Assembly: GCA_964595575.1 (NCBI GenBank)
Contig: CAZQRA010000051.1
Location: 1 to 17,797 of the forward strand
Length of the DNA stretch: 17,797 nucleotides
Source of the DNA: PALSA-612 sp964595575
GTDB lineage: Bacteria; Actinomycetota; Thermoleophilia; Gaiellales; Gaiellaceae
Reading direction: 5' to 3'
Shown here piece by piece: positions 7,034 through 15,950 of the stretch (position 1 is the first letter of the stretch; every line of letters starts with the position of its first letter). The position numbers and the translations under genes were made by a program. The notes beneath the pieces were generated by a model, which worked only from the letters and a program-made list of their open reading frames with translations, did not search any database and was not told where the DNA came from.

Positions 7034-8053
7034 ATGGCGAGCGAGCCCGGGGAGCGCCCGACCCCCACCCCCGCCCAGGCGCGTCAGCTCTTGGAGCGGG
7101 CCCTGTACGAGATCAGGAGGGTGATCGCGGGCCAGGACGCCATGCTGGAGCGGGTTCTCGTCTGCCTGCTCACGGGCGGCCACCTGCTCATCGAGGGCGT
7201 CCCCGGCCTGGCCAAGACCCTGACCGTCAAGACCACGGCGAGCGTGCTGGGGGGAACCTTCAACCGCATCCAGTTCACGCCCGACCTCGTCCCCTCCGAC
7301 CTGGTGGGGACGCGCATCTACCGCCCCGACAGGGGGAGCTTCGAGGTCGAGCTGGGGCCCGTCTTCTGCAACTTCCTGCTCGCCGACGAGATCAACCGCG
7401 CCCCCGCCAAGGTGCAGTCGGCGCTCCTCGAGGTGATGCAGGAGCGGCAGGTGACGATCGGGCACGTGACCCACCGCGTCCCCGAGCCCTTCTTGGTCAT
7501 GGCCACCCAGAATCCCATCGAGTCGGAGGGGACCTATCCCCTGCCGGAGGCCCAGGTCGACCGGTTCATGCTCAAGATCCTGGTCGACTACCCGGCCCAC
7601 GACGAGGAGCTGACGGTCGTGCACCGTCAGCTCGTTCCCCCGCCCGACCTCGAGCAGGTGCTGTCCTTGGACGAGCTGCGCGCCCTCCAGCGCACGGTAG
7701 CCGAGGTCTACGTCGACCCAGGGATCGTCAGCTACGCCGTGACCTTGGCGTCCGCCACCCGCCGGCCGGCCGAGGTCGGCCTGCCTGCGCTGGCCGAGTA
7801 CATCGCCTTCGGAGCCAGCCCCCGGGGGCCGATCGCCGTCGTCCAGGCCGCCCGCGCCCTGGCCGTGCTCCGGGGCCGCGACTACGTGACCGTCCAGGAC
7901 GTGCGCGAGCTCGTCAAGGACGCCTTCCGCCACCGGCTCGTCCTCACCTACCAGGCCTTGGCCGAGGAGCGAAGCCCAGACGCCATCCTCGACGAGGTGC
8001 TCGCCGCCGTGCCCGTGCCCCAGCTCGACTTGGGGAGAGAGTCAGCGGCGTGA
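7034..8053 (+). CDS. moxR: MoxR-family AAA+ ATPase
   Basis: 339 residues. MoxR ATPases act as chaperone-like remodelling enzymes, usually with partners bearing VWA domains. Seen here are Walker A GVPGLAKT (55-62), Walker B LLADE (115-119) followed by INRAPAKVQSALLEVMQE, and sensor-1 MATQNP (156-161) with the family sequence YPLPEAQVDRF shortly after. The C-terminal lid runs to about residue 330. I chose the ATG at 7034 because a strong AAGGAGG ends five bases before it; a GTG at 6998 in the same frame lacks such a site. It is the first gene of a five-gene operon and its stop overlaps the DUF58 start. It probably works in the cytoplasm on the DUF58 and VWA products. Confidence 0.95.
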   Translation: MASEPGERPTPTPAQARQLLERALYEIRRVIAGQDAMLERVLVCLLTGGHLLIEGVPGLAKTLTVKTTASVLGGTFNRIQFTPDLVPSDLVGTRIYRPDRGSFEVELGPVFCNFLLADEINRAPAKVQSALLEVMQERQVTIGHVTHRVPEPFLVMATQNPIESEGTYPLPEAQVDRFMLKILVDYPAHDEELTVVHRQLVPPPDLEQVLSLDELRALQRTVAEVYVDPGIVSYAVTLASATRRPAEVGLPALAEYIAFGASPRGPIAVVQAARALAVLRGRDYVTVQDVRELVKDAFRHRLVLTYQALAEERSPDAILDEVLAAVPVPQLDLGRESAA

Positions 8054-8991
8054 GCCTCGTCTCTGCCCCGGCCGGTCGCCCCAGGGACCCGGCCGCGCCG
8101 GGGCCGGGGCCTCTGCCAGAGCAGCTCTTGCGGGCCCTCGAGCTCGTCGTCGTGCGGCGGGTGGAAGGCCTGCTGGCCGGGGACCACCGCTCCCGCCTGC
8201 TCGGGCGAGGGAGCGAGCTCGCCCAGGTGCGAGCCTACGTGCCCGGCGAGGACGACGTCCGCCAGATCGACTGGAACGTCACCGCCCGCACCGGCGAGCC
8301 CCACGTCCGCGTCCAGCTGGCCGAGCGGGTGCTCGTCACCTGGCTCGTCCTCGATGCCACCCCCTCCATGGCCTTCGGTACCGCCGACCGGCGCAAGGCC
8401 GACGTGGCGGAGGGGGTCGCCCTCGCCCTCGGCCACCTCGCCACCCGCCGCGGCAACCGCCTGGGGGTCGTCGCCTTCTCGACCGGGCGCCCGCGCTTCC
8501 TGCCCCCGCGCCAGGGGCGAGCCGGCTTGCTTGGGCTCCTGCTGACCCTGCGGACACAAGGAGGGGAGCAAGGGGCGGCGAGCCCTGCCTCCCTCGCCCA
8601 GGCGCTCAGGCAGACCGCCGCCCTTGCCCGCCAGCGAGCCTTGGTGGCCATCGTCTCCGACTTCCGGGGGCCCCGCGACTGGCGGCGACCGCTCCTCGAC
8701 CTCGCCTCCCGCCACGACGTCCTCGCCGTCGAGGTTCGCGACCCCCGCGAGCAGGAGCTCCCCGCCGTCGGTGAGCTGCGCCTGGTCGACCCGGAGACGG
8801 GGGCCCAGGTACGCGTGGACACGTCCAACCCCAGGCTGCGGGAGCGCTTCGCTCAAGCGGCGGCCGCGGAGCGGGCCGACCTGGCCCGCGCGCTCGCCTC
8901 CGTCGGGGCCAGCCACGTCGTCCTCTCCACCGCCGGCGACTGGCTGCGGCCCCTCGCCCTGCACCTGCGCCGTCGGGGACGAGGCCGGTGA
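8050..8991 (+). CDS. DUF58 domain protein
   Basis: 313 residues from a GTG that overlaps the moxR stop (GTGA), with GGGGAGAG upstream. The signature is clear: GEDDVRQIDWNVTAR (66-80) then HVRVQLAE, and the VWA-like segment LVLDATPSMAFG (100-111), where DATPS replaces the classical DxSxS metal-site motif. A second VWA-type strand, LVAIVSDFRG, lies near 210-220. No membrane helix is evident, so this is the short soluble form of the family. DUF58 genes regularly sit directly after moxR and are thought to adapt the ATPase to its clients. The reading frame stays open far upstream through moxR, but only this part is supported as a gene. Confidence 0.93.
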   Translation: MSLVSAPAGRPRDPAAPGPGPLPEQLLRALELVVVRRVEGLLAGDHRSRLLGRGSELAQVRAYVPGEDDVRQIDWNVTARTGEPHVRVQLAERVLVTWLVLDATPSMAFGTADRRKADVAEGVALALGHLATRRGNRLGVVAFSTGRPRFLPPRQGRAGLLGLLLTLRTQGGEQGAASPASLAQALRQTAALARQRALVAIVSDFRGPRDWRRPLLDLASRHDVLAVEVRDPREQELPAVGELRLVDPETGAQVRVDTSNPRLRERFAQAAAAERADLARALASVGASHVVLSTAGDWLRPLALHLRRRGRGR

Positions 8992-9956
8992 GCTTCGCCG
9001 CCCCGCTCTACCTCCTGGCGCTGGTCGCCCTACCTGCGCTCGTCCTCGCCTACCTCCTCCTCGACCGGCGGCGGGCCCTCGCCCAGAGCCGCTTTGCCTC
9101 CCCCGCCCTCTTCCCGGGGCTCGTCTCCCGGTCGCCGGGGCTCCGCCGTCACCTCCCCCCCTGCCTCTTCCTCGCCGCCTTGGCCGTGCTCTTGGTGGGA
9201 CTGGCCCGGCCCAAGGCGCTCCTCTCCGCTCCCCGCGAGCAGGCCACCATCATCCTTGCCATCGACACCTCCCGCTCGATGGCCGCCCGCGACGTCAAGC
9301 CCAGCCGCCTGGAGGCAGCGAGGAGGGCGGCCCTGGCCTTCCTCGAGCGTGCCCCCGAAAAGTACCGAGTGGGGGTGGTCGCCTTCGCTACCGACGCCCG
9401 AGTCGTCGCTCCCCCCACCCGCGACCGCCAGCTCGTGGCCCAGGCCTTGGCCGAGCTCCGCCCCGGCGAGGGGACGGCCCTCGGCGACGCGGTGGCGAAA
9501 GCGGTGGAGATCACCCAGGACGGCGGCGGGGATGCCTCGGGAGGTCCGCCGTCGCCGGCGACGGTACTCCTCCTGTCCGACGGCGTCCAGGAGGGCGGCA
9601 GGGTGCGACCCGAGGCGGCTGCCCGCCTGGCCGCCCAGCGGGGCGTGCGGGTCAGCACGGTGTCGCTGGGAACCCCCGAGGGCGTGGTCGAGGTGCCCCT
9701 GGCCGGCGGCTTCCGCCAGCGCGTCCACGTCCCCCCGGATCCTGCCACCCTGCGGATGATCGCCGCCCGCACCAAGGGGACGTTCTTCCCGGCCCCTACC
9801 GCCCGCCGGCTCGAGGCTGTCTACCGCGACCTCGCCTCCCGCCTGGGCAGCGAGCGTCGCTGGCGGGAGGTGACGGTGGCCTTCGCCGCCGGCGGGATCG
9901 TCCTCCTCCTCGCCGGCGGAGCCCTCTCCCTCGCCTGGTTTCGGAGGGTGCCGTGA
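8988..9956 (+). CDS. Membrane-anchored VWA-domain protein (BatA-like), first copy
   Basis: 322 residues from a GTG overlapping the DUF58 stop. The topology is helix (about 5-24), short loop, helix (about 57-74), VWA domain (about 86-280), and C-terminal helix (about 294-315). The metal-ion site is complete: DTSRS (93-97), T163 in EGTALGD, and D198 in LLLSDG. This is the BatA/BatB-type architecture found with MoxR and DUF58. The VWA domain probably binds a partner through the metal ion; which side of the membrane it faces is inferred, not seen. It is closely similar in length and order to the second VWA gene of this operon (10666-11649), so the two probably arose by duplication. Confidence 0.93.
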   Translation: MSFAAPLYLLALVALPALVLAYLLLDRRRALAQSRFASPALFPGLVSRSPGLRRHLPPCLFLAALAVLLVGLARPKALLSAPREQATIILAIDTSRSMAARDVKPSRLEAARRAALAFLERAPEKYRVGVVAFATDARVVAPPTRDRQLVAQALAELRPGEGTALGDAVAKAVEITQDGGGDASGGPPSPATVLLLSDGVQEGGRVRPEAAARLAAQRGVRVSTVSLGTPEGVVEVPLAGGFRQRVHVPPDPATLRMIAARTKGTFFPAPTARRLEAVYRDLASRLGSERRWREVTVAFAAGGIVLLLAGGALSLAWFRRVP

Positions 9957-10669
9957 CTCGTCCGACGGCCGTGCTCGCGGTCTTCGCGGCAGCCGCCCTG
10001 GCGCTCGTCGCCACGCCGGCGAGCCGGTCGGCCGACGAGTGCCGCGGCCTCCCTGTGTGTATCCCCGTCGAGGGGCCGTGGGTGGTGATCCCGGCCGGGC
10101 CTCGGTCCGGCCCTGCTCCCAGCGCCTCCTGGCAGCTCGTCTGTCCCCAGGGGGTGGTGGGCGGCCTCGATGCACGCCTCACCAGCCGCGCCATCGACGT
10201 CGGCTTCGCAGGGCTCGTGGGCAGCCCGGTCAGCCCCGGGGTGACGACCGAGCGGGCGGTGGTCGTCACCGGACGCTACGGGGGACGAGCGCGCCGGCCG
10301 GTGGCCTTCAAGCCCTTCATCGGCTGCATCCCCGCCGCCGGCGGCGGTCGCGTCCCCACCGGACGGACGGCGTTCGCCCCCGGCCGGCCCGCGGTGACCC
10401 GCGTGCGCACGGTCGCCCTCGTCCCCGGCCGCACGGTGAGGGCCGCCTTCCGCTGCCGGCCCGGGGAGCGCCTGCTCGCCTGGTCGCAGGCGGTGGGCCT
10501 GGACGCTCCCCGCCAGCCTAGTCCTCGGCAGCTCGCCGGCGTCCACAGCAGGGTCTCCCGTCGCCAGCACCTGGTGGTCGCCTGGGCGCGGGCGAGCCTG
10601 GCGTTGGCGGGCGTCTCCGCCCGGATGCAGATCCACCTCCTCTGCACGCGCGGGAGGCCGCTTCCGTGA
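9953..10669 (+). CDS. Exported six-cysteine protein of unknown function inside the MoxR operon
   Basis: 238 residues from a GTG overlapping the previous stop (GTGA), with GGAGGG just upstream; its own stop overlaps the next VWA start. Residues 1-27 look like a signal peptide (hydrophobic run 6-20, then TPASRSA). The mature part has six cysteines at 30, 36, 64, 125, 168 and 231, enough for three disulphides, few long hydrophobic stretches, and a Gly/Pro/Val-rich, probably beta-rich composition. I recognise no family. An even cysteine number, export signal and coupling on both sides support a real extracytoplasmic protein that works with the two VWA proteins. The same reading frame is open for more than 1.3 kb upstream, so a naive longest-frame call would misplace its start. 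Confidence 0.82.
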   Translation: MTRPTAVLAVFAAAALALVATPASRSADECRGLPVCIPVEGPWVVIPAGPRSGPAPSASWQLVCPQGVVGGLDARLTSRAIDVGFAGLVGSPVSPGVTTERAVVVTGRYGGRARRPVAFKPFIGCIPAAGGGRVPTGRTAFAPGRPAVTRVRTVALVPGRTVRAAFRCRPGERLLAWSQAVGLDAPRQPSPRQLAGVHSRVSRRQHLVVAWARASLALAGVSARMQIHLLCTRGRPLP

Positions 10670-11649
10670 GCTTCCAGTGGCCGCTTGCCCTCCTCGCGCT
10701 CCTTGCCTTGCCGCTCCTCGGGCTTGCCTACCTGGCCGTGGAGCGGCGACGGTCCCGCTACGCCGTTCGCTACACGAACCTGGAGGTGCTGCGGGCGGTG
10801 GCCGAGCAGGAGCCTGCCTACCGCCGGTACCTGCCCCCGACCCTCTTCCTCCTCGCCCTGGCCGCCTGCCTCGTCGCGCTCGCTCGACCTCACCTCGCCA
10901 CCACCGCCACCCGGCCGGAGGCGAACGTGATACTGGCCATCGACACCTCCGGCTCCATGTTCGCCGCCGACGTGCAGCCCACCCGCCTCGGCGCTGCCCA
11001 GGAGGCGGTGGGGAGGTTCCTCGACCGGCTGCCCGACCGCTACCGGGTAGGGGTGGTGGCCTTCTCCTCGGACGTTCAGGTGGTAGCTCCCCTGACCCGG
11101 GACCGGGAGGCGGTCCGAGAGGCGGTCCGCTTCCTCTACCCCGGGCGGGGGACGGCCATCGGGGATGCCCTCGGTCGGGCGGTCGAGCTTGCCCGGGAGG
11201 CAGAGGCGGCTGCGGGAGGCGACGGCGGGGACGGAGCCGGCCGGCCGCTGACGGCCATCCTCCTCCTCTCCGACGGCTTCCAGACCCGAGGGGTGCTCCA
11301 GCCCCTGGAGGGGGCGGAGCGGGCCAAGCAGGCGGGCATCCCCGTGTACACGGTGGCCCTGGGGACGCCGGAGGGGACGGTCACCTTCTTCGACCAGGAC
11401 GGGGTCAGCCGCACCATTCCCGTCCCCCCCGACCCCGACACCCTGCGGGCGATCGCCCGGCTCACCGGAGGCCGCTTCTACGCCGCCGCCAGCGGGGCCC
11501 GCCTCAACGCCGTGTACGAGGGCCTGGGCTCCCGACTGGGCCGCTACCCCAGCCGGCGGGAGGCGACCTCGATCCTCCTGGGCGCAGGAGCCCTGCTGCT
11601 CGTCCTGAGCGGCCTGGCTTCGTTCCGCTGGCTGCCGCGCCTCCCCTAG
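10666..11649 (+). CDS. Membrane-anchored VWA-domain protein (BatA-like), second copy
   Basis: 327 residues from a GTG overlapping the previous stop, with GGGAGG about 9 bases upstream. It has the same plan as the first copy: helices at about 5-24 and 58-74, a VWA domain from about 86, and a C-terminal helix at about 300-320. The metal site is DTSGS (93-97), T163 in RGTAIGD, and D203 in LLLSDG. The residue before the last Ser of the site differs from the first copy (G versus R), so partner choice may differ. A Gly/Asp-rich insertion lies near 183-192. It is the last gene of the coupled series; htrA starts 76 bases later under what seems to be its own promoter. No terminator is visible between them. 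Confidence 0.93.
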   Translation: MSFQWPLALLALLALPLLGLAYLAVERRRSRYAVRYTNLEVLRAVAEQEPAYRRYLPPTLFLLALAACLVALARPHLATTATRPEANVILAIDTSGSMFAADVQPTRLGAAQEAVGRFLDRLPDRYRVGVVAFSSDVQVVAPLTRDREAVREAVRFLYPGRGTAIGDALGRAVELAREAEAAAGGDGGDGAGRPLTAILLLSDGFQTRGVLQPLEGAERAKQAGIPVYTVALGTPEGTVTFFDQDGVSRTIPVPPDPDTLRAIARLTGGRFYAAASGARLNAVYEGLGSRLGRYPSRREATSILLGAGALLLVLSGLASFRWLPRLP

Positions 11650-11673
11650 ATGGGGGGTCTCTCCTTTACCTCC

Positions 11674-11714
11674 CTCACAGCCCCTTCTCAGGCCGCTCTC
11701 AGAGATCTGTGCTT
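11674..11714 (+). promoter_or_regulatory. Triple direct-repeat response-regulator-like site before htrA
   Basis: CTCACAG (11674-11680), TTCTCAG (11685-11691) and CTCTCAG (11696-11702) are three 7-base repeats at exact 11-bp spacing. Six bases later comes GTGCTT (11709-11714), as before the MoxR operon. Transcription starting near 11721 would leave only a few bases before the GTG at 11726, which fits the absence of a Shine-Dalgarno sequence. MprA-type regulators are known to control HtrA-like genes in mycobacteria; the link here is inferred. Confidence 0.6.
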
Positions 11715-11725
11715 GGCTTCCCAGC

Positions 11726-12793
<1,068 letters not shown>

Positions 12794-12800
12794 CCCGCCC

Positions 12801-14666
12801 TCACAGGGGGATCTGGGAGAGGTCGCCGAGCGCGCTTCCCACCGTGTCTCGCAGGTCGCGGAGCAGGCGCAGGCGGTTGCGGCGCAAGCCTTCGTCCTCG
12901 GTCATCACCAGCACCTCCTCGAAGAAGCGGTCGACCACCGGCGCCAGCCCCACGGCGGCCCCGATGGCCGCCTCCAGGTCGGAGTCGCGGAGGCTGGGCC
13001 GGGCCTCCTCGAGAGCGCGGGCGAGCTCGCGCTCCGCCTCCTCGACCAGGAGCTCGTGCCGCCACGGCCCGGGCTCCTCCCGACCGGCGATGCGGTGGGC
13101 GCGCGTGTACACCTCGTGGATGGCCGCCAGCCGCTCCCCGTCCAGGGCGTGGAGGGCGCGGGCAAGGGCGGCCACCCCCGCCAGGTCGGGCGCCTGCGAG
13201 CGACGGGCCGCCCGCACTATCTCGACGGGGAGGCCGAGCAGGCCCTCGAGCCGCTCCTCCACGAACTCCCGCACCTCCTCGCTGAGCAGACCGCGGGGGA
13301 TGACGAGACCTCCCTCCACCGCCAGCCGGCAGAGTCCGATCGCGGCCCTGCGCAGCCCGTAGGGATCGCGGGATCCGCTGGGGCGGTGGCCGAGGGCGAA
13401 CGACACCGTCAGCGTGTCGATCTTGTCGGCGGCCGAGAGGAGGCGTCCTGCCTGGGTGGCAGGCAGCGGGGCGTCGGCGCCGTCGGGAAGGTACTGCTCG
13501 GCGATAGCCCGGCACACCTCCTCCGGGTAGCCGGCCAGTCGAGCGTACTCTCCGCCGATGTACCCCTCCAGGTCGGGGAACTCGCGCACCAGCTCGGAGG
13601 CCTGGTCGGCCTTCGCCAGCCGGGCCGCCGTGAGCGCCGCCTCGCCCCCGCCCAGCTCCCGCACCAGCGCCACCACCCGCTCCGTCTTGTCGGCGTAGGT
13701 ACCGGCACCGGCGAAGAAGGTGATCCCGGAAAGAGCGGCGGCGAGGGCGTCGATGCCCTTGGCCACGTCCCGCTCGAAGGTGAAGCTGGCGTCCTCGAGC
13801 CGGCTTTCGAGCACGCTCTCGTTCCCGGCTCGGACGAGGTCCGGGTCTCCCCCTCCTGCCACGAAGGCAAAGCGGCTTCCTCCCAGGGGGAAGCACCGTT
13901 GGTGGGACTGCATGGCGGTGACGATCACCCGCTCGGGGAGGCGCAGGTAGCGCTCGGGAAACCGGCCCTCGAGAACCAGGACGCTCTCCACCAGGTGGAC
14001 GACCTCGTCCAGGACCCCGTGGGGATCGCTCCAGCCGCCCAGGGCATCCAGGCCGCTCACGATCTGTCGTCGACGCTCCTCGTGGTCGGGCTCGACCCCG
14101 GCGTTGCGAAGCAGGCCGAGGTAGGCGGAGGCGTCGGGAATCTCGATCTCGTGGCTCGTGAAGCGACGGCCGTAGGAGACCGAGCCGGAGGGGATGCCCT
14201 CCACCGCCACCGGTACCGTGTCGGAGTCGAGCTTGGCCAAGAGCCAGCGCAGGGGCCGGGGAAAGCGAAGCCCGCCCCCGTCCCAGCGCATGGTCTTGGC
14301 GAAGGAAAGGCCGCGGACGAGCGCGGCCAGAGCCTCGGGCAGCACCTCCCGCAGGGGCCGGCCAGGCCGCTCGAAGCCGAGGAACCCCTCCCGCTCCCCG
14401 AGGGCGCGAGGGTCGAGGCCGTGGCGACGGGCGAACCCCTCCCGGGCCTGGGGCGGCGCGGAGAGCGGCGGCCCCTTCACCCACTCGGGGGCAGTGGTCT
14501 CCGGCATCCCCTCGACCACCAGCACGAGGCGCCTAGGCCCGACCAGGACGCGGGTGGGCTCCACCCCCAGGTGCTCGCGACAGAGGCCCGCGAGCTGGGC
14601 CTCCGCCTCCCGGCAGGCCCAGGCGGGAAGCTCCTCGCAGCCGATCTCAAGCAGGAGCGTCGCCAC
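12801..14666 (-). CDS. glyS: Glycyl-tRNA synthetase, beta subunit
   Basis: 621 residues, somewhat shorter than the roughly 690 of Escherichia coli GlyS. The beta subunit carries tRNA recognition in the alpha2beta2 enzyme. Signatures in order: LLLEIGCEELPA at the N-terminus, KTMRWDGGGLRFPRPLRWL (about 134-152), SYGRRF, HLVESVLVLEGRFPERYL, SHQRCFPL, GNESVLESRLEDASF, then LAKADQASELVREFPDLEG and ADKIDTLTVSFALGHRPSGS. A C-terminal helical part (about 500-600) fits the anticodon-binding domain. I chose GTG at 14666 with GGAG seven bases upstream. This overlaps glyQ by 20 bases; an open frame 33 codons longer would cover more of glyQ and lacks family similarity. Protein length and motif order argue for an intact gene. 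Confidence 0.96.
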   Translation of the reverse strand: MATLLLEIGCEELPAWACREAEAQLAGLCREHLGVEPTRVLVGPRRLVLVVEGMPETTAPEWVKGPPLSAPPQAREGFARRHGLDPRALGEREGFLGFERPGRPLREVLPEALAALVRGLSFAKTMRWDGGGLRFPRPLRWLLAKLDSDTVPVAVEGIPSGSVSYGRRFTSHEIEIPDASAYLGLLRNAGVEPDHEERRRQIVSGLDALGGWSDPHGVLDEVVHLVESVLVLEGRFPERYLRLPERVIVTAMQSHQRCFPLGGSRFAFVAGGGDPDLVRAGNESVLESRLEDASFTFERDVAKGIDALAAALSGITFFAGAGTYADKTERVVALVRELGGGEAALTAARLAKADQASELVREFPDLEGYIGGEYARLAGYPEEVCRAIAEQYLPDGADAPLPATQAGRLLSAADKIDTLTVSFALGHRPSGSRDPYGLRRAAIGLCRLAVEGGLVIPRGLLSEEVREFVEERLEGLLGLPVEIVRAARRSQAPDLAGVAALARALHALDGERLAAIHEVYTRAHRIAGREEPGPWRHELLVEEAERELARALEEARPSLRDSDLEAAIGAAVGLAPVVDRFFEEVLVMTEDEGLRRNRLRLLRDLRDTVGSALGDLSQIPL

Positions 14667-15513
14667 CGAGCGTCTCCACGTAGAGCTTGCAGACCTCGCG
14701 AGCCAGGGCCCGCACCCGGCCGATGTAGCTCGCCCGCTCGGTCGCCGAGATCGCGCCGCGGGCATCGAGCAGGTTGAAGACGTGCGAGCACTTGAGCACC
14801 TGGTCGTAGGCAGGGAGCGGAAGCCGCCGCTCCACCAGGTGGCGGCACTCGGCCTCGTGCTCCTCGAAGCGGCGGAACAAGACGTCCACCGGCGCCTCCT
14901 CGAAGTTGTAGACCGACCACTGCCGCTCGTACTCCCGGTAGACGTCCCCCCAAGTCACCCCCGGCGCCCACACGACCTCGAAGGCGGTCCGCTTGCCCTG
15001 CAGGAACATGGCCAGCCGCTCCAGGCCGTAGGTGATCTCGGCCGGGATCAGGTCGAGCTCGAGGCCGCCCACCTGCTGGAAGTAGGTGAACTGGGTCACC
15101 TCCATGCCGTCGATCCACACCTCCCAGCCCAGCCCCCACGCCCCCAGGGTGGGCCCCTCCCAGTCGTCCTCGACCAGGCGCACGTCGTGGGCGACCAGGT
15201 CGACCCCGACCGCCGCCAAGGAGCCGAAGTAGAGCTCGAGGAGGTCGTCGGGAGCCGGCTTCAGCACCACCTGGTACTGGTAGTAGTGCTGGAAGCGGAA
15301 CGGGTTCTCGCCGTAGCGCCCGTCCGTGGGTCGGATCGAGGGCTCGACGTAGGCGCACCGCCAGGGCTGGGGCCCGAGGCAGCGAAGGACGGTGGCCGGG
15401 TTGAAGGTGCCGGCGCCGACCTCGGTGTGGTAGGGCTGCATGATCACGCAGCCCTGGTCGGCCCAGTAGGCCTGGAGGGCGGCGATCGTCTCCTGGAAGG
15501 TGGGCCCCGTCAC
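14647..15513 (-). CDS. glyQ: Glycyl-tRNA synthetase, alpha subunit
   Basis: 288 residues from GTG at 15513. The alpha subunit holds the catalytic class II core that activates glycine. The sequence follows E. coli GlyQ closely: TFQETIAALQAYWADQGC near the start, EVGAGT, RPTDGRYGENP then QHYYQYQVVLKP, PTLGAWGLGWEVW, GMEVTQFTYFQQVGG, EITYGLERLAMFLQG, and SHVFNLLDARGAISATER near the C-terminus. A TTG at 15522 in the same frame is an alternative start. Neither has a clear ribosome binding site, so translation may be coupled to the preceding gene, whose stop is 11 bases upstream. The separate two-subunit enzyme is a useful taxonomic hint, because many actinobacteria use the single-chain GlyRS instead. 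Confidence 0.97.
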   Translation of the reverse strand: MTGPTFQETIAALQAYWADQGCVIMQPYHTEVGAGTFNPATVLRCLGPQPWRCAYVEPSIRPTDGRYGENPFRFQHYYQYQVVLKPAPDDLLELYFGSLAAVGVDLVAHDVRLVEDDWEGPTLGAWGLGWEVWIDGMEVTQFTYFQQVGGLELDLIPAEITYGLERLAMFLQGKRTAFEVVWAPGVTWGDVYREYERQWSVYNFEEAPVDVLFRRFEEHEAECRHLVERRLPLPAYDQVLKCSHVFNLLDARGAISATERASYIGRVRALAREVCKLYVETLGGDAPA

Positions 15514-15524
15514 GGCGGTCAATG

Positions 15525-15950
15525 CTACGCGGCCAGGCCGAGGAAGAACTCGATGGGGCGCGCCACCGCCACCCGGAGGAGGAAGGAGAGAATGTCGCCG
15601 GCCAGGCCCTGGCCGGCCGTGTCCCGCGCCGCCCGCTCCAGGGCCGGGCGCAGGGCCCGCTCGATGGTCTTCCGATCCCAGCGGACCTCGTGCCGGCCGG
15701 CGGCGGGGACGAAGGAGAGCACGAGCTCCTCGCGGGTGGTCCCCAGCTCGCAGGCGGCTCCCGCCAGGGCGGAGAGGCCGAACCGCTGGATCGCCCCGTC
15801 GACGCCTCCGCCGGCGAAGGCAGGCGGCGCAGTGCAGGGGTCGGAAACGCGCGTCTCCCCGAAGTCGAGCGCTCCCAGCCCGAGCTCCACCGCCAGGAGG
15901 ACGGCGGCGGCGGCTAGGAGGGCTGCGAGCAGGCGGGCAGGCCGAGTCAC
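15525..15950 (-). CDS. Small membrane-anchored or secreted protein of unknown function
   Basis: 141 residues from a GTG that overlaps the MFS stop (GTGA), with GAGGAG four bases upstream. Residues 4-27 are hydrophobic and could be a signal anchor; the region after it has Cys39 and Cys67, a possible disulphide. The middle contains FGLSALAGAACELGTTREELVLSFV (split here as 58-69 and 70-81). The end has a basic helix (RKTIERALRPALERAARD) and a hydrophobic tail (LSFLLRVAVARPIEFFLGLAA). I recognise no family. Coupling to the exporter gene suggests they work together, perhaps outside the membrane. It is followed after 11 bases by glyQ, so it probably shares the glyQS transcript. Confidence 0.75.
   Translation of the reverse strand: MTRPARLLAALLAAAAVLLAVELGLGALDFGETRVSDPCTAPPAFAGGGVDGAIQRFGLSALAGAACELGTTREELVLSFVPAAGRHEVRWDRKTIERALRPALERAARDTAGQGLAGDILSFLLRVAVARPIEFFLGLAA

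Noticed and set aside
6646..8049. N-terminal extension of the frame that contains the DUF58 gene
   Set aside because: The extension runs antisense to ppsR and across moxR in another frame. Only the part from the GTG at 8050 has family similarity and coupling.
8624..9952. N-terminal extension of the frame holding the six-cysteine protein
   Set aside because: It overlaps the DUF58 and VWA genes in another frame with no motif. The signal peptide begins exactly at the GTG at 9953.
12794..12800. A terminator between convergent htrA and glyS
   Set aside because: Only seven bases separate the stops, and I see no stem with a T-run on either strand.
14667..14765. A 33-codon N-terminal extension of glyS
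   Set aside because: The extension overlaps glyQ and is not GlyS-like; LLLEIGCEELP begins just after the GTG at 14666.
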